Shown here one piece after another: positions 56,246-63,830 of a stretch of DNA of 64,000 bases. The translations under genes and the position numbers were made by a program. Numbering within the stretch: the first letter of the stretch is position 1; every line of letters begins with the position of its first letter. The stretch comes from an uncultured Algimonas sp. (GTDB taxonomy: Bacteria; Pseudomonadota; Alphaproteobacteria; Caulobacterales; Maricaulaceae), in the NCBI RefSeq assembly GCF_947498175.1, contig NZ_CANMJB010000001.1, positions 310,001 through 374,000 of the forward strand, given 5' to 3'. The notes below the pieces were generated by a model. That model was not told where the DNA came from, searched no databases, and was given only the letters and a program-made list of their open reading frames with translations.

Positions 56246-58450
56246 CTAGTCGGCCATGCGTTTTTCGTTGACCAGCTTCAGCAGCTCCGCCGCGGCCTTT
56301 GCGTCGCAAAGCGCGCGGTGATGCTGTTTCAGGTCGATTTCGAATTCGCGACAGAGGTTTTTCAGCGAATAGGAGCGGTGTCCCGGATAGAGCCGGCGCA
56401 TCGAGGCGCAGGTGCAGATCTTCGGGTGGCGGAAGCGCTGGTCGATCATCTCGTATTCGGCGGAGATGAAGCCGTAATCGAAGTTGACGTTATGTGCGGC
56501 GAAGATGGAGTCGCCCATGAACTCGCGGAAGCGTTCGGCGACTTCGATGAAATGCGGCGCGCTCGCGACCATAGCGTTGTCGATGCCCGTGATCCGCGTG
56601 ATATTCGGCGGAATGGAGCGTTGCGGGTTCAGCAAGGTCTGGAACTCGGCCACGATCTCGCCGCCGATCATCCGGACCGCGCCGATTTCGGTCAGCCGGT
56701 GCAAGCCGGGGCGTCCGCCCGTCGTTTCGACATCGACGACGACATAAGGCTGGTCCGGATCGACCGCCCAGTTCACCTTGACGATCTGAATGGCATATCC
56801 GGCTTGGGTCAACTGCCGCAGGCGCGTCAGCTGATTGCGCCGGATGCTGTCACCGGCAGTCTTGATCTCCACGAAACGCACGCGACCGTCATCGATAAGC
56901 ATCAGATCCGGAAAGCCGTCCTTCGTCCCGATCCAGTCCTGCGCCATGGACCGCAGCATCGCTGCGACAGCGCCGCGCGGCGAGTGCAGGATCAACGCCT
57001 GGATGCGGTCGAGCGAGCGCGAGCCCCAATGGACGAGGGCATTGTCCTCGCCGTAATGCACGGACAGCGTCCTGAGCAAATCGAGCATGATCACGGATGG
57101 CTGGTCGAGGCGGCCCAGGCGACGTTCGATCTCCTCGCGGTAATCGCCGTAGAAACCTCCGTTGCGCAACTTCGCCGGAACCCGCCGCCGCGTGTCCTGA
57201 CCATGATGCAGCAAGTCCCAGAACAACAGGCCGAACAGATTTCGCCACGGAACGTTTTCCGTGCGGTAGGCTGTCATGCCTTGGGCTTTGTAATGATGCA
57301 GCGCCGCCCGCTCCGGCTGGCTGCGGTAAGCTTCGTCGAGCGTGAGCGTCGTCGCGGTCCGGAGCAGGTCGGTCGTGGCAGAGGTGCGTTTCTTGCGGAA
57401 TTTGCGCGAATAGAAGTCACCGGCGAAATCGACTTCCTGATCGGAAGCCGGGTTTTCGATCATCCCCTCCAGCCGTGTCCTGCACCAGGCGCGGTCGCCG
57501 TCGTCGTCGCGGTTCCAGCGGATGCGCACGACGCGCTCGTTGCAAAGCGGGGCATCGCTGCGTCCGTAGAGTGTCAGTGCAACTTCGAGATCCCCGCGGC
57601 GTTCCGCCCATCCGCCGAGCTTCTGCAGCAGCTTGTCGCGATGGCCCGTCGAGCGTTCGCAGACGGGCTCGGGCCAGCTTTGCACACTCTCGCACAGTGC
57701 GAGGCTCTGCCGGTCGGTGCCTTTGCGGAAATCATGCAGAGCCTGCGCGTAGAAATAGGCCGTTTTCGCGTCTTCGACCGCATCGTAGTCCGGCGAGGTC
57801 GGTCGGCTTTCGGGCAAGCGGACCAGACCGAGGTCGCGATGGGTCAGAACCTGCAGATTGTCTTCGATGCGCCCGAAATAAAGGAACAGCATGTATTGCA
57901 GCACGTCGCGACGGCCCTGTCCGATATAACGGTCGGATACGTAGGCGTCGTGCGGATCGATATGGGTCGCGGCCAGATCGACCAGCCGGTCCTTCTTCCA
58001 GCTCTTGCGGAACAGCGTTTCGCACATGCTGTCGGCCATCGTCAAAGCCAGATCGGGCTTGGCGAGGCTCGACAACCAGTCGCGGAAGAGCAACGGGCCG
58101 ATCGGTTCCGCGAAACCACTCTGAATGAGCCGGTCCCATTGACGATCCTGGGCTTCGATTTCGTCATAAACGAAGCGATCCCGATCGAACACATAGCCTC
58201 GCCTGTTCGCCATTCTCACATAGGTGGCCTGCGCATCGCGGGGCAGGGCCGCGAAACCGCTGAGAAAGTCCAGCTCCGCCTGGCCGAGCAAGTCGAAGCA
58301 AAGCGCGTGAACGTCTTTCAGAAAGTCGTTGAAATTGGTGAGGTAATAATATTGTGGGAGGTCTCGGATCTTCCAGGAGCGACCGGCTTGCGCCCGGCGG
58401 AACCGTCTTTGCTCGGCGCGGACATGATCTCTGGCGCGCGCGATACTCAC
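56246..58450 (-). CDS. FAN1-like VRR-NUC nuclease fused to a DnaQ-type 3'-5' exonuclease
   Basis: A 734-residue protein from GTG 58450. The N-terminal two thirds match bacterial FAN1: LPQYYYLTNFNDFL, then TYVRMANRRGYVFDR and the VRR-NUC domain at about 505-565, with GFPDLM (D515) and FVEIK (E528, K530), a PD-(D/E)xK site. From residue 569 a DEDDh exonuclease begins, with VDVETTG (D573, E575), HNVNFD (D658) and HHRALCD (H711, D716). FAN1 incises interstrand-crosslinked DNA; the appended proofreading-type exonuclease could trim the products. The fusion is unusual. The gene is last in the minus-strand run before ccmF. Confidence 0.88.
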   Translation of the reverse strand: MSIARARDHVRAEQRRFRRAQAGRSWKIRDLPQYYYLTNFNDFLKDVHALCFDLLGQAELDFLSGFAALPRDAQATYVRMANRRGYVFDRDRFVYDEIEAQDRQWDRLIQSGFAEPIGPLLFRDWLSSLAKPDLALTMADSMCETLFRKSWKKDRLVDLAATHIDPHDAYVSDRYIGQGRRDVLQYMLFLYFGRIEDNLQVLTHRDLGLVRLPESRPTSPDYDAVEDAKTAYFYAQALHDFRKGTDRQSLALCESVQSWPEPVCERSTGHRDKLLQKLGGWAERRGDLEVALTLYGRSDAPLCNERVVRIRWNRDDDGDRAWCRTRLEGMIENPASDQEVDFAGDFYSRKFRKKRTSATTDLLRTATTLTLDEAYRSQPERAALHHYKAQGMTAYRTENVPWRNLFGLLFWDLLHHGQDTRRRVPAKLRNGGFYGDYREEIERRLGRLDQPSVIMLDLLRTLSVHYGEDNALVHWGSRSLDRIQALILHSPRGAVAAMLRSMAQDWIGTKDGFPDLMLIDDGRVRFVEIKTAGDSIRRNQLTRLRQLTQAGYAIQIVKVNWAVDPDQPYVVVDVETTGGRPGLHRLTEIGAVRMIGGEIVAEFQTLLNPQRSIPPNITRITGIDNAMVASAPHFIEVAERFREFMGDSIFAAHNVNFDYGFISAEYEMIDQRFRHPKICTCASMRRLYPGHRSYSLKNLCREFEIDLKQHHRALCDAKAAAELLKLVNEKRMAD

Positions 58451-58782
58451 AGTCTGTTCCCCGGTTTGCTCACAGACTTATCCCCAATGCGTGCCTGTTT
58501 TGTTCGATATTCGTTCCCAAAGACCACACAGGGAGTCATGCGGTCAAGGGCGGACGTTCAGTTCGGCGCATGCTCGTCGCAAGGCGCCCGAACCGGCCAC
58601 GAAATGGCTGATGGTCGGGATGGAAGGTGTGGCGTTCAGTTGGAAACACTCACCTGACGAAGACGTGACGCCCGTCAAGACCGCGTCGATGCCGTCCGTC
58701 ATGGCGAGCGGACATGATATGACGCAGGCTTCTCTACATACCGGCGGTTGTGGCCGCAGCGTCCCTTGGCTAGAGGCGGCGC
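58451..58782. other. 332-bp divergent intergenic region, no gene seen
   Basis: This gap separates the divergent FAN1-like and ccmF genes. Small open frames at 58491-58793 and 58544-58822 lack any protein character and overlap each other on opposite strands. A TTATCCCCA at about 58480-58488 resembles a DnaA box but stands alone. The region probably holds the promoters of both genes. Confidence 0.55.
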
Positions 58783-60765
58783 ATGCTGCCTGAAACGGGA
58801 CAGATCGCGATGGCTCTGGCATTGGCCGTGGCCGTTCTACAGGGCATCATTCCGTTGCTGGGCGCCTATCGCCGCAACGTTCGGTGGATGATGTTCGCCG
58901 ACCGCGCCGCCATCCTGCAGGCCGTGCTCCTGATCTATGCCTTCGCAGCGCTGACGATCGTGTTCGTGACATCGGACTTTTCGGTCAAGCTCGCCGCTTC
59001 GCACAGCCACTCGGCCAAGCCGCTCATGTACAAGATCAGCGGCGTCTGGGCGAACCATGAAGGCTCGATCCTGCTTTGGGTGTTGATCCTGGCCCTGTTC
59101 GGGGCGGCCATCCCGCTCTACGGCCGCAAACTCCCGCTATCGTTGCGGGCCCGGGCGCTCGCGATCCAAGGCATTATCGGCGCGGGTTTTCTCGCCTTCG
59201 TCATCTTCACTTCCAACCCGTTCGAGCGGTTGTTTCCAGTTCCGACGGACGGGCAGGGGCTCAACCCGCTGCTGCAGGATCCCGGCCTCGCCATCCATCC
59301 ACCATTGCTTTACATCGGTTATGTCGGGTTCTCCGTCGCTTTCTCCTTCGCCGTCGCCGCGCTGTTGGAAGGTCGGGTCGATGCGGTCTGGGCGCGTTGG
59401 TTGCGGCCCTGGGTGCTTGTGTCCTGGTCGTTTCTGACGCTCGGAATCACGGTCGGGTCGGTCTGGGCCTATTACGAGTTGGGCTGGGGCGGCTGGTGGA
59501 TGTGGGATCCGGTGGAGAACGTGTCTTTCCTGCCTTGGCTGTCCGGCACGGCGTTGCTGCATTCCATCCTGACCCTGCAGCAACGGCACAGTTTCGCGCA
59601 CTGGACGGTCCTGCTCGCCATCGCGACCTTCTCGCTGGCAATGATCGGCACCTTCGTCGTGCGCTCCGGTGTTCTGGTCAGCGTCCATGCCTTCGCCGTT
59701 GATCCGTCGCGGGGAGTCGTGATCCTGACTCTGTTGTTGATTTTCACTGGGGCCGCGCTTGCGCTCTATGCCCTTCGCGCTAACACCATCGTCCGGCGCA
59801 CCCAGCTCGACATGGTATCGCGCGAAAGCGGGCTGGTGCTGAACAATCTGGTTCTTGTCGCCGCAACCGCCACGGTTTTCCTAGGCACCTTCTACCCCTT
59901 GTTCGTCGAAGCCACGACGGGCGAGAAGATCACGGTCGGCGCGCCCTATTTCGATCTCGTTTTCGCGCCGATGATGATCGCCCTGATCGCCGTCATGGCC
60001 ATCGTCCCGTTGCTGAAATGGCGCTCGGACGGGCTGGCGCGCTACAGATCGCTCCTCGTGAAAGCCGCTCTGGCGGCCGTCGTCGTGGCGGGACTGGGTT
60101 TCGTCTTCGGCCGCTCCGTGCTGGGCGCGATCAGCGTTGGCTTCGCCGCATGGCTCATCTTCGGCACGCTGAGCGCTCTCTACCGCCGGTCCAACGGGCG
60201 CTGGGCCGGACTGAAGGCGCAACCGGCCGGAACGTGGGGCTTCGCGCTGAGCCATCTCGGTGTGGCGGTCTTCACCTTGGGTGTGACGGCAATGAGCATC
60301 GGCGCCGACGAGGATGTCGGCCGCCTCAAGCCCGGAGAATCGCTGAACGTATCGGGTTACAGCTTTACCATGGGCACATTGGAACAGGGTCAGCGCGACA
60401 ATTTCCTCTACATGGGCAGCGATGTGAGCGTGACCCGTGGCGGCCGGGAGGTCACGGCGCTACGGACCGAACAGCGCCTATATCCCGTGCGTGGCATGAT
60501 CACGTCGGAGGCCGGGTTCCGGCCGTCTTTGGGGGCAACCCTGTTTGCGTCGATCGGCGACGGGGCGACCGGAACGGATCTGAGCGAGGGCGTCATCATG
60601 CGCGTCTATTACCAACCCGGCGTGGTCTGGATCTGGATCGGGGCCTTCATGATGGCGTTCGCCGGTTTCATCAGCATGGCCGACCGTCGCTTGCGTGTCT
60701 CCGAGCCGGTCATCACGCCGACGAAGGCGAGGGGAGGCGTGCCCGCCGCCGTTCCGGCCGAATGA
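58783..60765 (+). CDS. ccmF: cytochrome c-type biogenesis protein CcmF
   Basis: A 660-residue multipass membrane protein with the WWD signature WGGWWMWDPVENVSFLPWL and the His-containing VWANHEGSILLWV segment. CcmF works with CcmH to attach heme to apocytochrome c at the periplasmic face. It is the first gene of ccmF-ccmH-ccmI here and overlaps ccmH (ATGA). No ccmE or ccmG lies beside it, so these are elsewhere. Confidence 0.96.
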   Translation: MLPETGQIAMALALAVAVLQGIIPLLGAYRRNVRWMMFADRAAILQAVLLIYAFAALTIVFVTSDFSVKLAASHSHSAKPLMYKISGVWANHEGSILLWVLILALFGAAIPLYGRKLPLSLRARALAIQGIIGAGFLAFVIFTSNPFERLFPVPTDGQGLNPLLQDPGLAIHPPLLYIGYVGFSVAFSFAVAALLEGRVDAVWARWLRPWVLVSWSFLTLGITVGSVWAYYELGWGGWWMWDPVENVSFLPWLSGTALLHSILTLQQRHSFAHWTVLLAIATFSLAMIGTFVVRSGVLVSVHAFAVDPSRGVVILTLLLIFTGAALALYALRANTIVRRTQLDMVSRESGLVLNNLVLVAATATVFLGTFYPLFVEATTGEKITVGAPYFDLVFAPMMIALIAVMAIVPLLKWRSDGLARYRSLLVKAALAAVVVAGLGFVFGRSVLGAISVGFAAWLIFGTLSALYRRSNGRWAGLKAQPAGTWGFALSHLGVAVFTLGVTAMSIGADEDVGRLKPGESLNVSGYSFTMGTLEQGQRDNFLYMGSDVSVTRGGREVTALRTEQRLYPVRGMITSEAGFRPSLGATLFASIGDGATGTDLSEGVIMRVYYQPGVVWIWIGAFMMAFAGFISMADRRLRVSEPVITPTKARGGVPAAVPAE

Positions 60766-61229
60766 GACCGGCTGGAAACATCGCGCTGATTGCGATCCTG
60801 CTAGGATCGTTGGCAAGTCCGGCATGTGCGCAGGCGACGGCCCCGGTTTTTCCGCCTGAGATAGAGGAGCGCGCTCGTGAAGTCGGCGCGCAACTCCGCT
60901 GTGTCGTCTGCCAGAACGAAAGCATCGAGGCATCGAACGCCGATCTGGCCGCCGATATGCGGCTGGTCGTGCGCGAACGTCTGGCCGCGGGCGATACGAA
61001 AGCCGAAGTCATCGCCCGGATGCGCGACCGCTACGGCGATTACGTCCTCCTGAAGCCGCCGGTTCAGGCCAACACGCTCATTCTCTGGGCCGGACCCGTC
61101 GTTCTGCTGGCCATATTCCTGTCTTGGTGGATCTTCTCCTTGCAACGCAGGAGCCGCAAGCTGTCGGTCGCGACACTGTCTGACGAGGAACGGGCCAGGC
61201 TCGAGCGCCTGCGGCAGTCGCAATCATGA
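60762..61229 (+). CDS. ccmH: cytochrome c-type biogenesis protein CcmH (CcmL-like)
   Basis: A 155-residue protein with a signal peptide (cleavage near ACA), the redox motif LRCVVCQNESIEASNA (C47, C50) and one C-terminal membrane span at about 107-126. It reduces the apocytochrome c disulfide for heme attachment. Both ends overlap neighbours by ATGA, giving strict coupling with ccmF and ccmI. Confidence 0.96.
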   Translation: MRPAGNIALIAILLGSLASPACAQATAPVFPPEIEERAREVGAQLRCVVCQNESIEASNADLAADMRLVVRERLAAGDTKAEVIARMRDRYGDYVLLKPPVQANTLILWAGPVVLLAIFLSWWIFSLQRRSRKLSVATLSDEERARLERLRQSQS

Positions 61230-62095
61230 TCATGCCCTGGATCGCCTTCGCGGTGATGGCCGCACTCGCCGTCGCCTATCTCGCGCCGGTCCTGTTTGCC
61301 GATATAGGCCCGGAAGACGACGCCGAACTGGAAGCCTACTTCGCGCAGATCGACACGGTCCGCGCCGACGGCGACATGGACCGGGAAGAAGCGGATACGG
61401 CCATCGCCGTCCTGCAACGGCAGATCCTGGCGCGTCAAACGCAAGCCGTCGGCGGAAAACCGAACAAGGTCTGGTCGGCGGCCATACTGGCGGCCGTGCT
61501 TCTCATCGGGGTCGGCGTCTATGCCGATCAAGGGACGCCCTTGCAGTCGCATGTCGACATGCCGGTCGAAGCCGGGCAGGGCGTCCGTCCGGCCGAACTC
61601 GCCGCGCTCGTTGCCCAGCTGGAAAAGCGGCTTCAGACGGATCGTGCCGACGATGCGACAGGCTGGCGGCTTTATGCGCGCAGCCTGACCAGCCTTGGCC
61701 GTTATGAGGACGCCTTGCGTGCCTTCGACCGGGCCGTCGCGCTGAGCGGCTCCGATCCCGATATTCTAGCCGAACGTGAACGCGCCGTCGCGCTTATCCG
61801 GTCGCGCGCAACGATCGGCAGCCAGCCTCAACGCGGCCCGACCGCGGAGGATATCCGTAATGCGGACGCTCTGAGCGAAGCGGACCGCGCCGCCATGATC
61901 CAAGCCATGGTGGACAGCCTCGCCGAGCGCTTGGAGGCGGAGCCGGACGACCCGGATGGGTGGGCAAGACTGTTGCGCGCGCGGATTGTGCTGGGGCAGC
62001 GGGAGCAAGCGGAGATCGAACTGGCGCGCGTGCGTGAGCTGTTCGATGCCGCCACGGCGAACCGCATCCTAGAAAGCGCGGATTGGGAAGAATAG
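61226..62095 (+). CDS. ccmI: cytochrome c-type biogenesis protein CcmI
   Basis: A 289-residue protein with two membrane spans (about 4-25 and 83-99), the typical DREEADTAIAVLQRQIL region between them, and TPR-like helices in the periplasmic part (WRLYARSLTSLGRYEDALRAF). CcmI chaperones apocytochrome c to the ligation complex. It overlaps ccmH and ends the operon; no strong terminator follows. Confidence 0.93.
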   Translation: MIMPWIAFAVMAALAVAYLAPVLFADIGPEDDAELEAYFAQIDTVRADGDMDREEADTAIAVLQRQILARQTQAVGGKPNKVWSAAILAAVLLIGVGVYADQGTPLQSHVDMPVEAGQGVRPAELAALVAQLEKRLQTDRADDATGWRLYARSLTSLGRYEDALRAFDRAVALSGSDPDILAERERAVALIRSRATIGSQPQRGPTAEDIRNADALSEADRAAMIQAMVDSLAERLEAEPDDPDGWARLLRARIVLGQREQAEIELARVRELFDAATANRILESADWEE

Positions 62096-62174
62096 AGTTG
62101 GGCGAATTGCGGAACCGACAGGGCTGCAGCGGTTTAATCCTCACGACGACACGGATCACCATGGCGGAGCGGAC

Positions 62175-62848
62175 ATGTACAAGCTGATCGGAATAATGGG
62201 CGTGCTGGCATTGACGCCGGTCCTCGCCACGGGATGCACGACGGCGAACTATGCCTTGCAGGAGCGGTTTCTCGGCAATGAGAAGCGCGATATTCTCGTG
62301 GACCGCGTCTACGACGTGGCGTAATCGCAGGGCGAGGCCAAGGAAGAGTTCGAGGACGCGCTGAGTGCGTTCCGGGCCGTCGTCGATTCGATGCGAGCGA
62401 GCTGGAAACTACCTATGACCGTCTGAGCGATACCTATGACCGCGCCGAAGGCCAAGCCAACAATGTCCGGGCGCGCGTGGCATCCGTCAAGCGAGTGGCG
62501 CGCGACCTGTTCCGCGAATGGGAAGGCTAAGTCGATATTTATTAGGACACGGGTCTGCGCCGCGTGTCGGAACGCCAATTGCGCGATATCAAACTGCGTT
62601 ACCAAATGCTGGCCGACAAGATGGATGCCGCGACCGCGTCCATGGATCCGGTCCTGACCGTTTTCAACACCGTTTTCAACGACTGCATCCTGTATCTGAA
62701 GCACAATCTCAACGCCCGCGCGATCGCGTCACTCGACACCGAAACCGCCAACATAGAAAGCGATGTCGCCCACCTGATCGCCGACATGGAAGAATCCATC
62801 GCCGCGGCGGATGCCTTCATCCAGGCCATGGGCGTCGCTAATATATGA
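62175..62848 (+). pseudogene. decayed DUF2959 family lipoprotein gene
   Basis: The first 49 codons give a signal peptide with lipobox LATGC and the DUF2959 segment KRDILVDRV. The frame then meets TAA at 62322. Homology continues (EAKEEFEDALSAF), but one base is missing at about 62387-62388 (GATTCGATG where GATTTCGATG is expected), after which LETTYDRLSDTYDRAEGQ resumes in the shifted frame. That frame is broken again by TAA at 62528 and TAG at 62543, and finally runs intact to 62848 (SERQLRDIKL...). Four lesions mean it is no longer functional. DUF2959 proteins are envelope lipoproteins with long coiled coils, of unknown function. Confidence 0.88.
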
Positions 62849-62872
62849 CACTTTACGAAAGTTTGATAGACG

Positions 62873-62902
62873 TTGACAAGATGTAATTGTGTAGATTATG
62901 TA
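62873..62902 (+). promoter_or_regulatory. candidate promoter of the double-glycine peptide gene with overlapping inverted repeat
   Basis: A perfect TTGACA (62873-62878) is followed 18 bp later by TATGTA (62897-62902), a weak -10. The inverted repeat GATTA-TGTAC-TAATC (62894-62908) overlaps the -10 position and could be an operator. A second small inverted repeat, ACTTT-ACG-AAAGT (62850-62862), lies just upstream. These are sequence likenesses only. Confidence 0.4.
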
Positions 62903-62943
62903 CTAATCGTTGAGCGCTTAGGGCTTTCACTTAGGAGAAAATT

Positions 62944-63186
62944 ATGAGAAATCTCAGTCTTGCAGAAATGTCATCGGTTTCAGGTGGCGGTGGGTGTTCA
63001 GATTCTGATGGTCTTTTTGAAGCAATGGGTTGTGCGGCTGACAATCCTTTCACTGCAATAGGAGAGGCTATCGATATTGGCATTGAAGCTCTTTCTGATT
63101 GGCATGATGATTGGAATGATATGTTTGACAAAATGATGGGTACCGGCAAGTGGGCTCGCAATGCAGATGAAGATAAATCTGAATAG
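62944..63186 (+). CDS. peptide with double-glycine secretion leader (bacteriocin/microcin-like)
   Basis: Eighty residues. The N-terminus MRNLSLAEMSSVSGG fits the double-glycine leader pattern LSxxEMxxVSGG, normally cleaved after GG by C39-peptidase ABC transporters. The predicted mature part of about 65 residues begins GGCSDSDGLFEAMGC, contains two Cys (C18, C30), a hydrophobic stretch (FTAIGEAIDIGIEAL) and an acidic Trp-rich end (DWHDDWNDMFDKM). A strong AGGAG site lies 6 nt before the ATG. Codon use and base composition are AT-rich, unlike the flanking genes, suggesting recent acquisition. Target and activity are unknown; a toxin, signal or effector are all possible. Confidence 0.78.
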   Translation: MRNLSLAEMSSVSGGGGCSDSDGLFEAMGCAADNPFTAIGEAIDIGIEALSDWHDDWNDMFDKMMGTGKWARNADEDKSE

Positions 63187-63205
63187 CTTTTTAGGTGATT
63201 AAACT

Positions 63206-63235
63206 GTAACTTGGGTTCAATGGTTCCCAGGTTAC
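63206..63235 (+). terminator. 10-bp hairpin between the peptide gene and the CPBP-like gene
   Basis: GTAACTTGGG (63206-63215) pairs with CCCAGGTTAC (63226-63235) with one G-U pair and a 10-nt loop. It starts 20 bp after the peptide's stop and is followed by a T-rich but interrupted tract (ATCTTTGTGTTGTTTT). It may be a partial terminator that lowers expression of the downstream gene, or a translational control hairpin, since the candidate ATG (63220) lies in the loop. Confidence 0.6.
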
Positions 63236-63738
63236 ATCTTTGTGTTGTTTTAGCTGACAGAAAAGATTTAAAGTCGTACTACATTATTGCCGCCTTAATA
63301 ACTTTTTTTTACAAGTTATTTCCCATTATTTTTCTTTTATTGTTTGGAAGACTTCAAGAATATACTCATTCATTATTAGATAGTGTTAGTGGTGCAGTTG
63401 CTTTTATCATCAATTTTCTTTTTGTGTCTGTTCTTTTAGCCCCGCTTCTCGAAAACATTGTAATCGCATTAAGCTTTTGGCTCTCATCCTTAGCCTTTCG
63501 CTCCTTTAACATGCAAATACTTATTACGTGTGGTTTATCATTCAGTATCGCATACTTTATTCATGGGTCGAACTTTCTGGGCTTGTATTCAGGGATCTTT
63601 TTTGCCATTATGGCATTCTTTTATGTCATAATCAGCAAACATTACGATTTAAAAGATGCATACGTTCTAAGTGTCTTTATGCACTGCTTCGCTAATATTC
63701 TTACACTAATTTGGCATGTATCAAGGTCATATATGTAG
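63220..63738 (+). CDS. CPBP/Abi-like intramembrane protein, possible immunity or processing protein
   Basis: About 172 residues, very hydrophobic, with five or so predicted spans. It carries APLLENIV (motif 1 position, with Glu-Asn in place of Glu-Glu and no following Arg), AYFIHGSN (motif 2 His) and MHCFANIL (HxxxN, motif 3). These correspond to the CPBP (Rce1/Abi) glutamic protease family with a degenerate first motif. CPBP proteins near bacteriocin peptides can act as immunity proteins. The frame is open back to a TTG at 63211. The only in-frame ATG near the start is 63220, in the hairpin loop, so the start is uncertain. Codons are strongly AT-biased. Confidence 0.62.
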   Translation: MVPRLHLCVVLADRKDLKSYYIIAALITFFYKLFPIIFLLLFGRLQEYTHSLLDSVSGAVAFIINFLFVSVLLAPLLENIVIALSFWLSSLAFRSFNMQILITCGLSFSIAYFIHGSNFLGLYSGIFFAIMAFFYVIISKHYDLKDAYVLSVFMHCFANILTLIWHVSRSYM

Positions 63739-63793
63739 TAAATCAAGAAAATATATTCTCATAATATACATTATCGGATTCTCTCGTGTTAGC

Positions 63794-63808
63794 TTAGGCT
63801 TTGCCTAA
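63794..63808. repeat. short palindrome TTAGGC-TTT-GCCTAA downstream of both flanking genes
   Basis: A perfect 6-bp stem with a TTT loop lies in the 92-bp gap between the CPBP-like gene and the convergent DUF2959 gene. Neither side has a T-run, so it is at best a weak bidirectional transcript end. Confidence 0.45.
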
Positions 63809-63830
63809 CCCCAAGCTTTGCCGACCCTTC

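Noticed and set aside
58480-58488. TTATCCCCA as a DnaA box marking an origin
   Set aside because: A single imperfect box without an AT-rich unwinding element or replication genes nearby.
58491-58822. Two small overlapping open frames in the FAN1-ccmF gap
   Set aside because: They oppose each other, lack ribosome sites and show no protein-like features.
62322-62545. Stop codons in DUF2959 as a sign of stop-codon reassignment
   Set aside because: Many other genes in the window end with TAA or TAG at family-typical positions, and the same gene also has a frameshift, so ordinary decay explains it.
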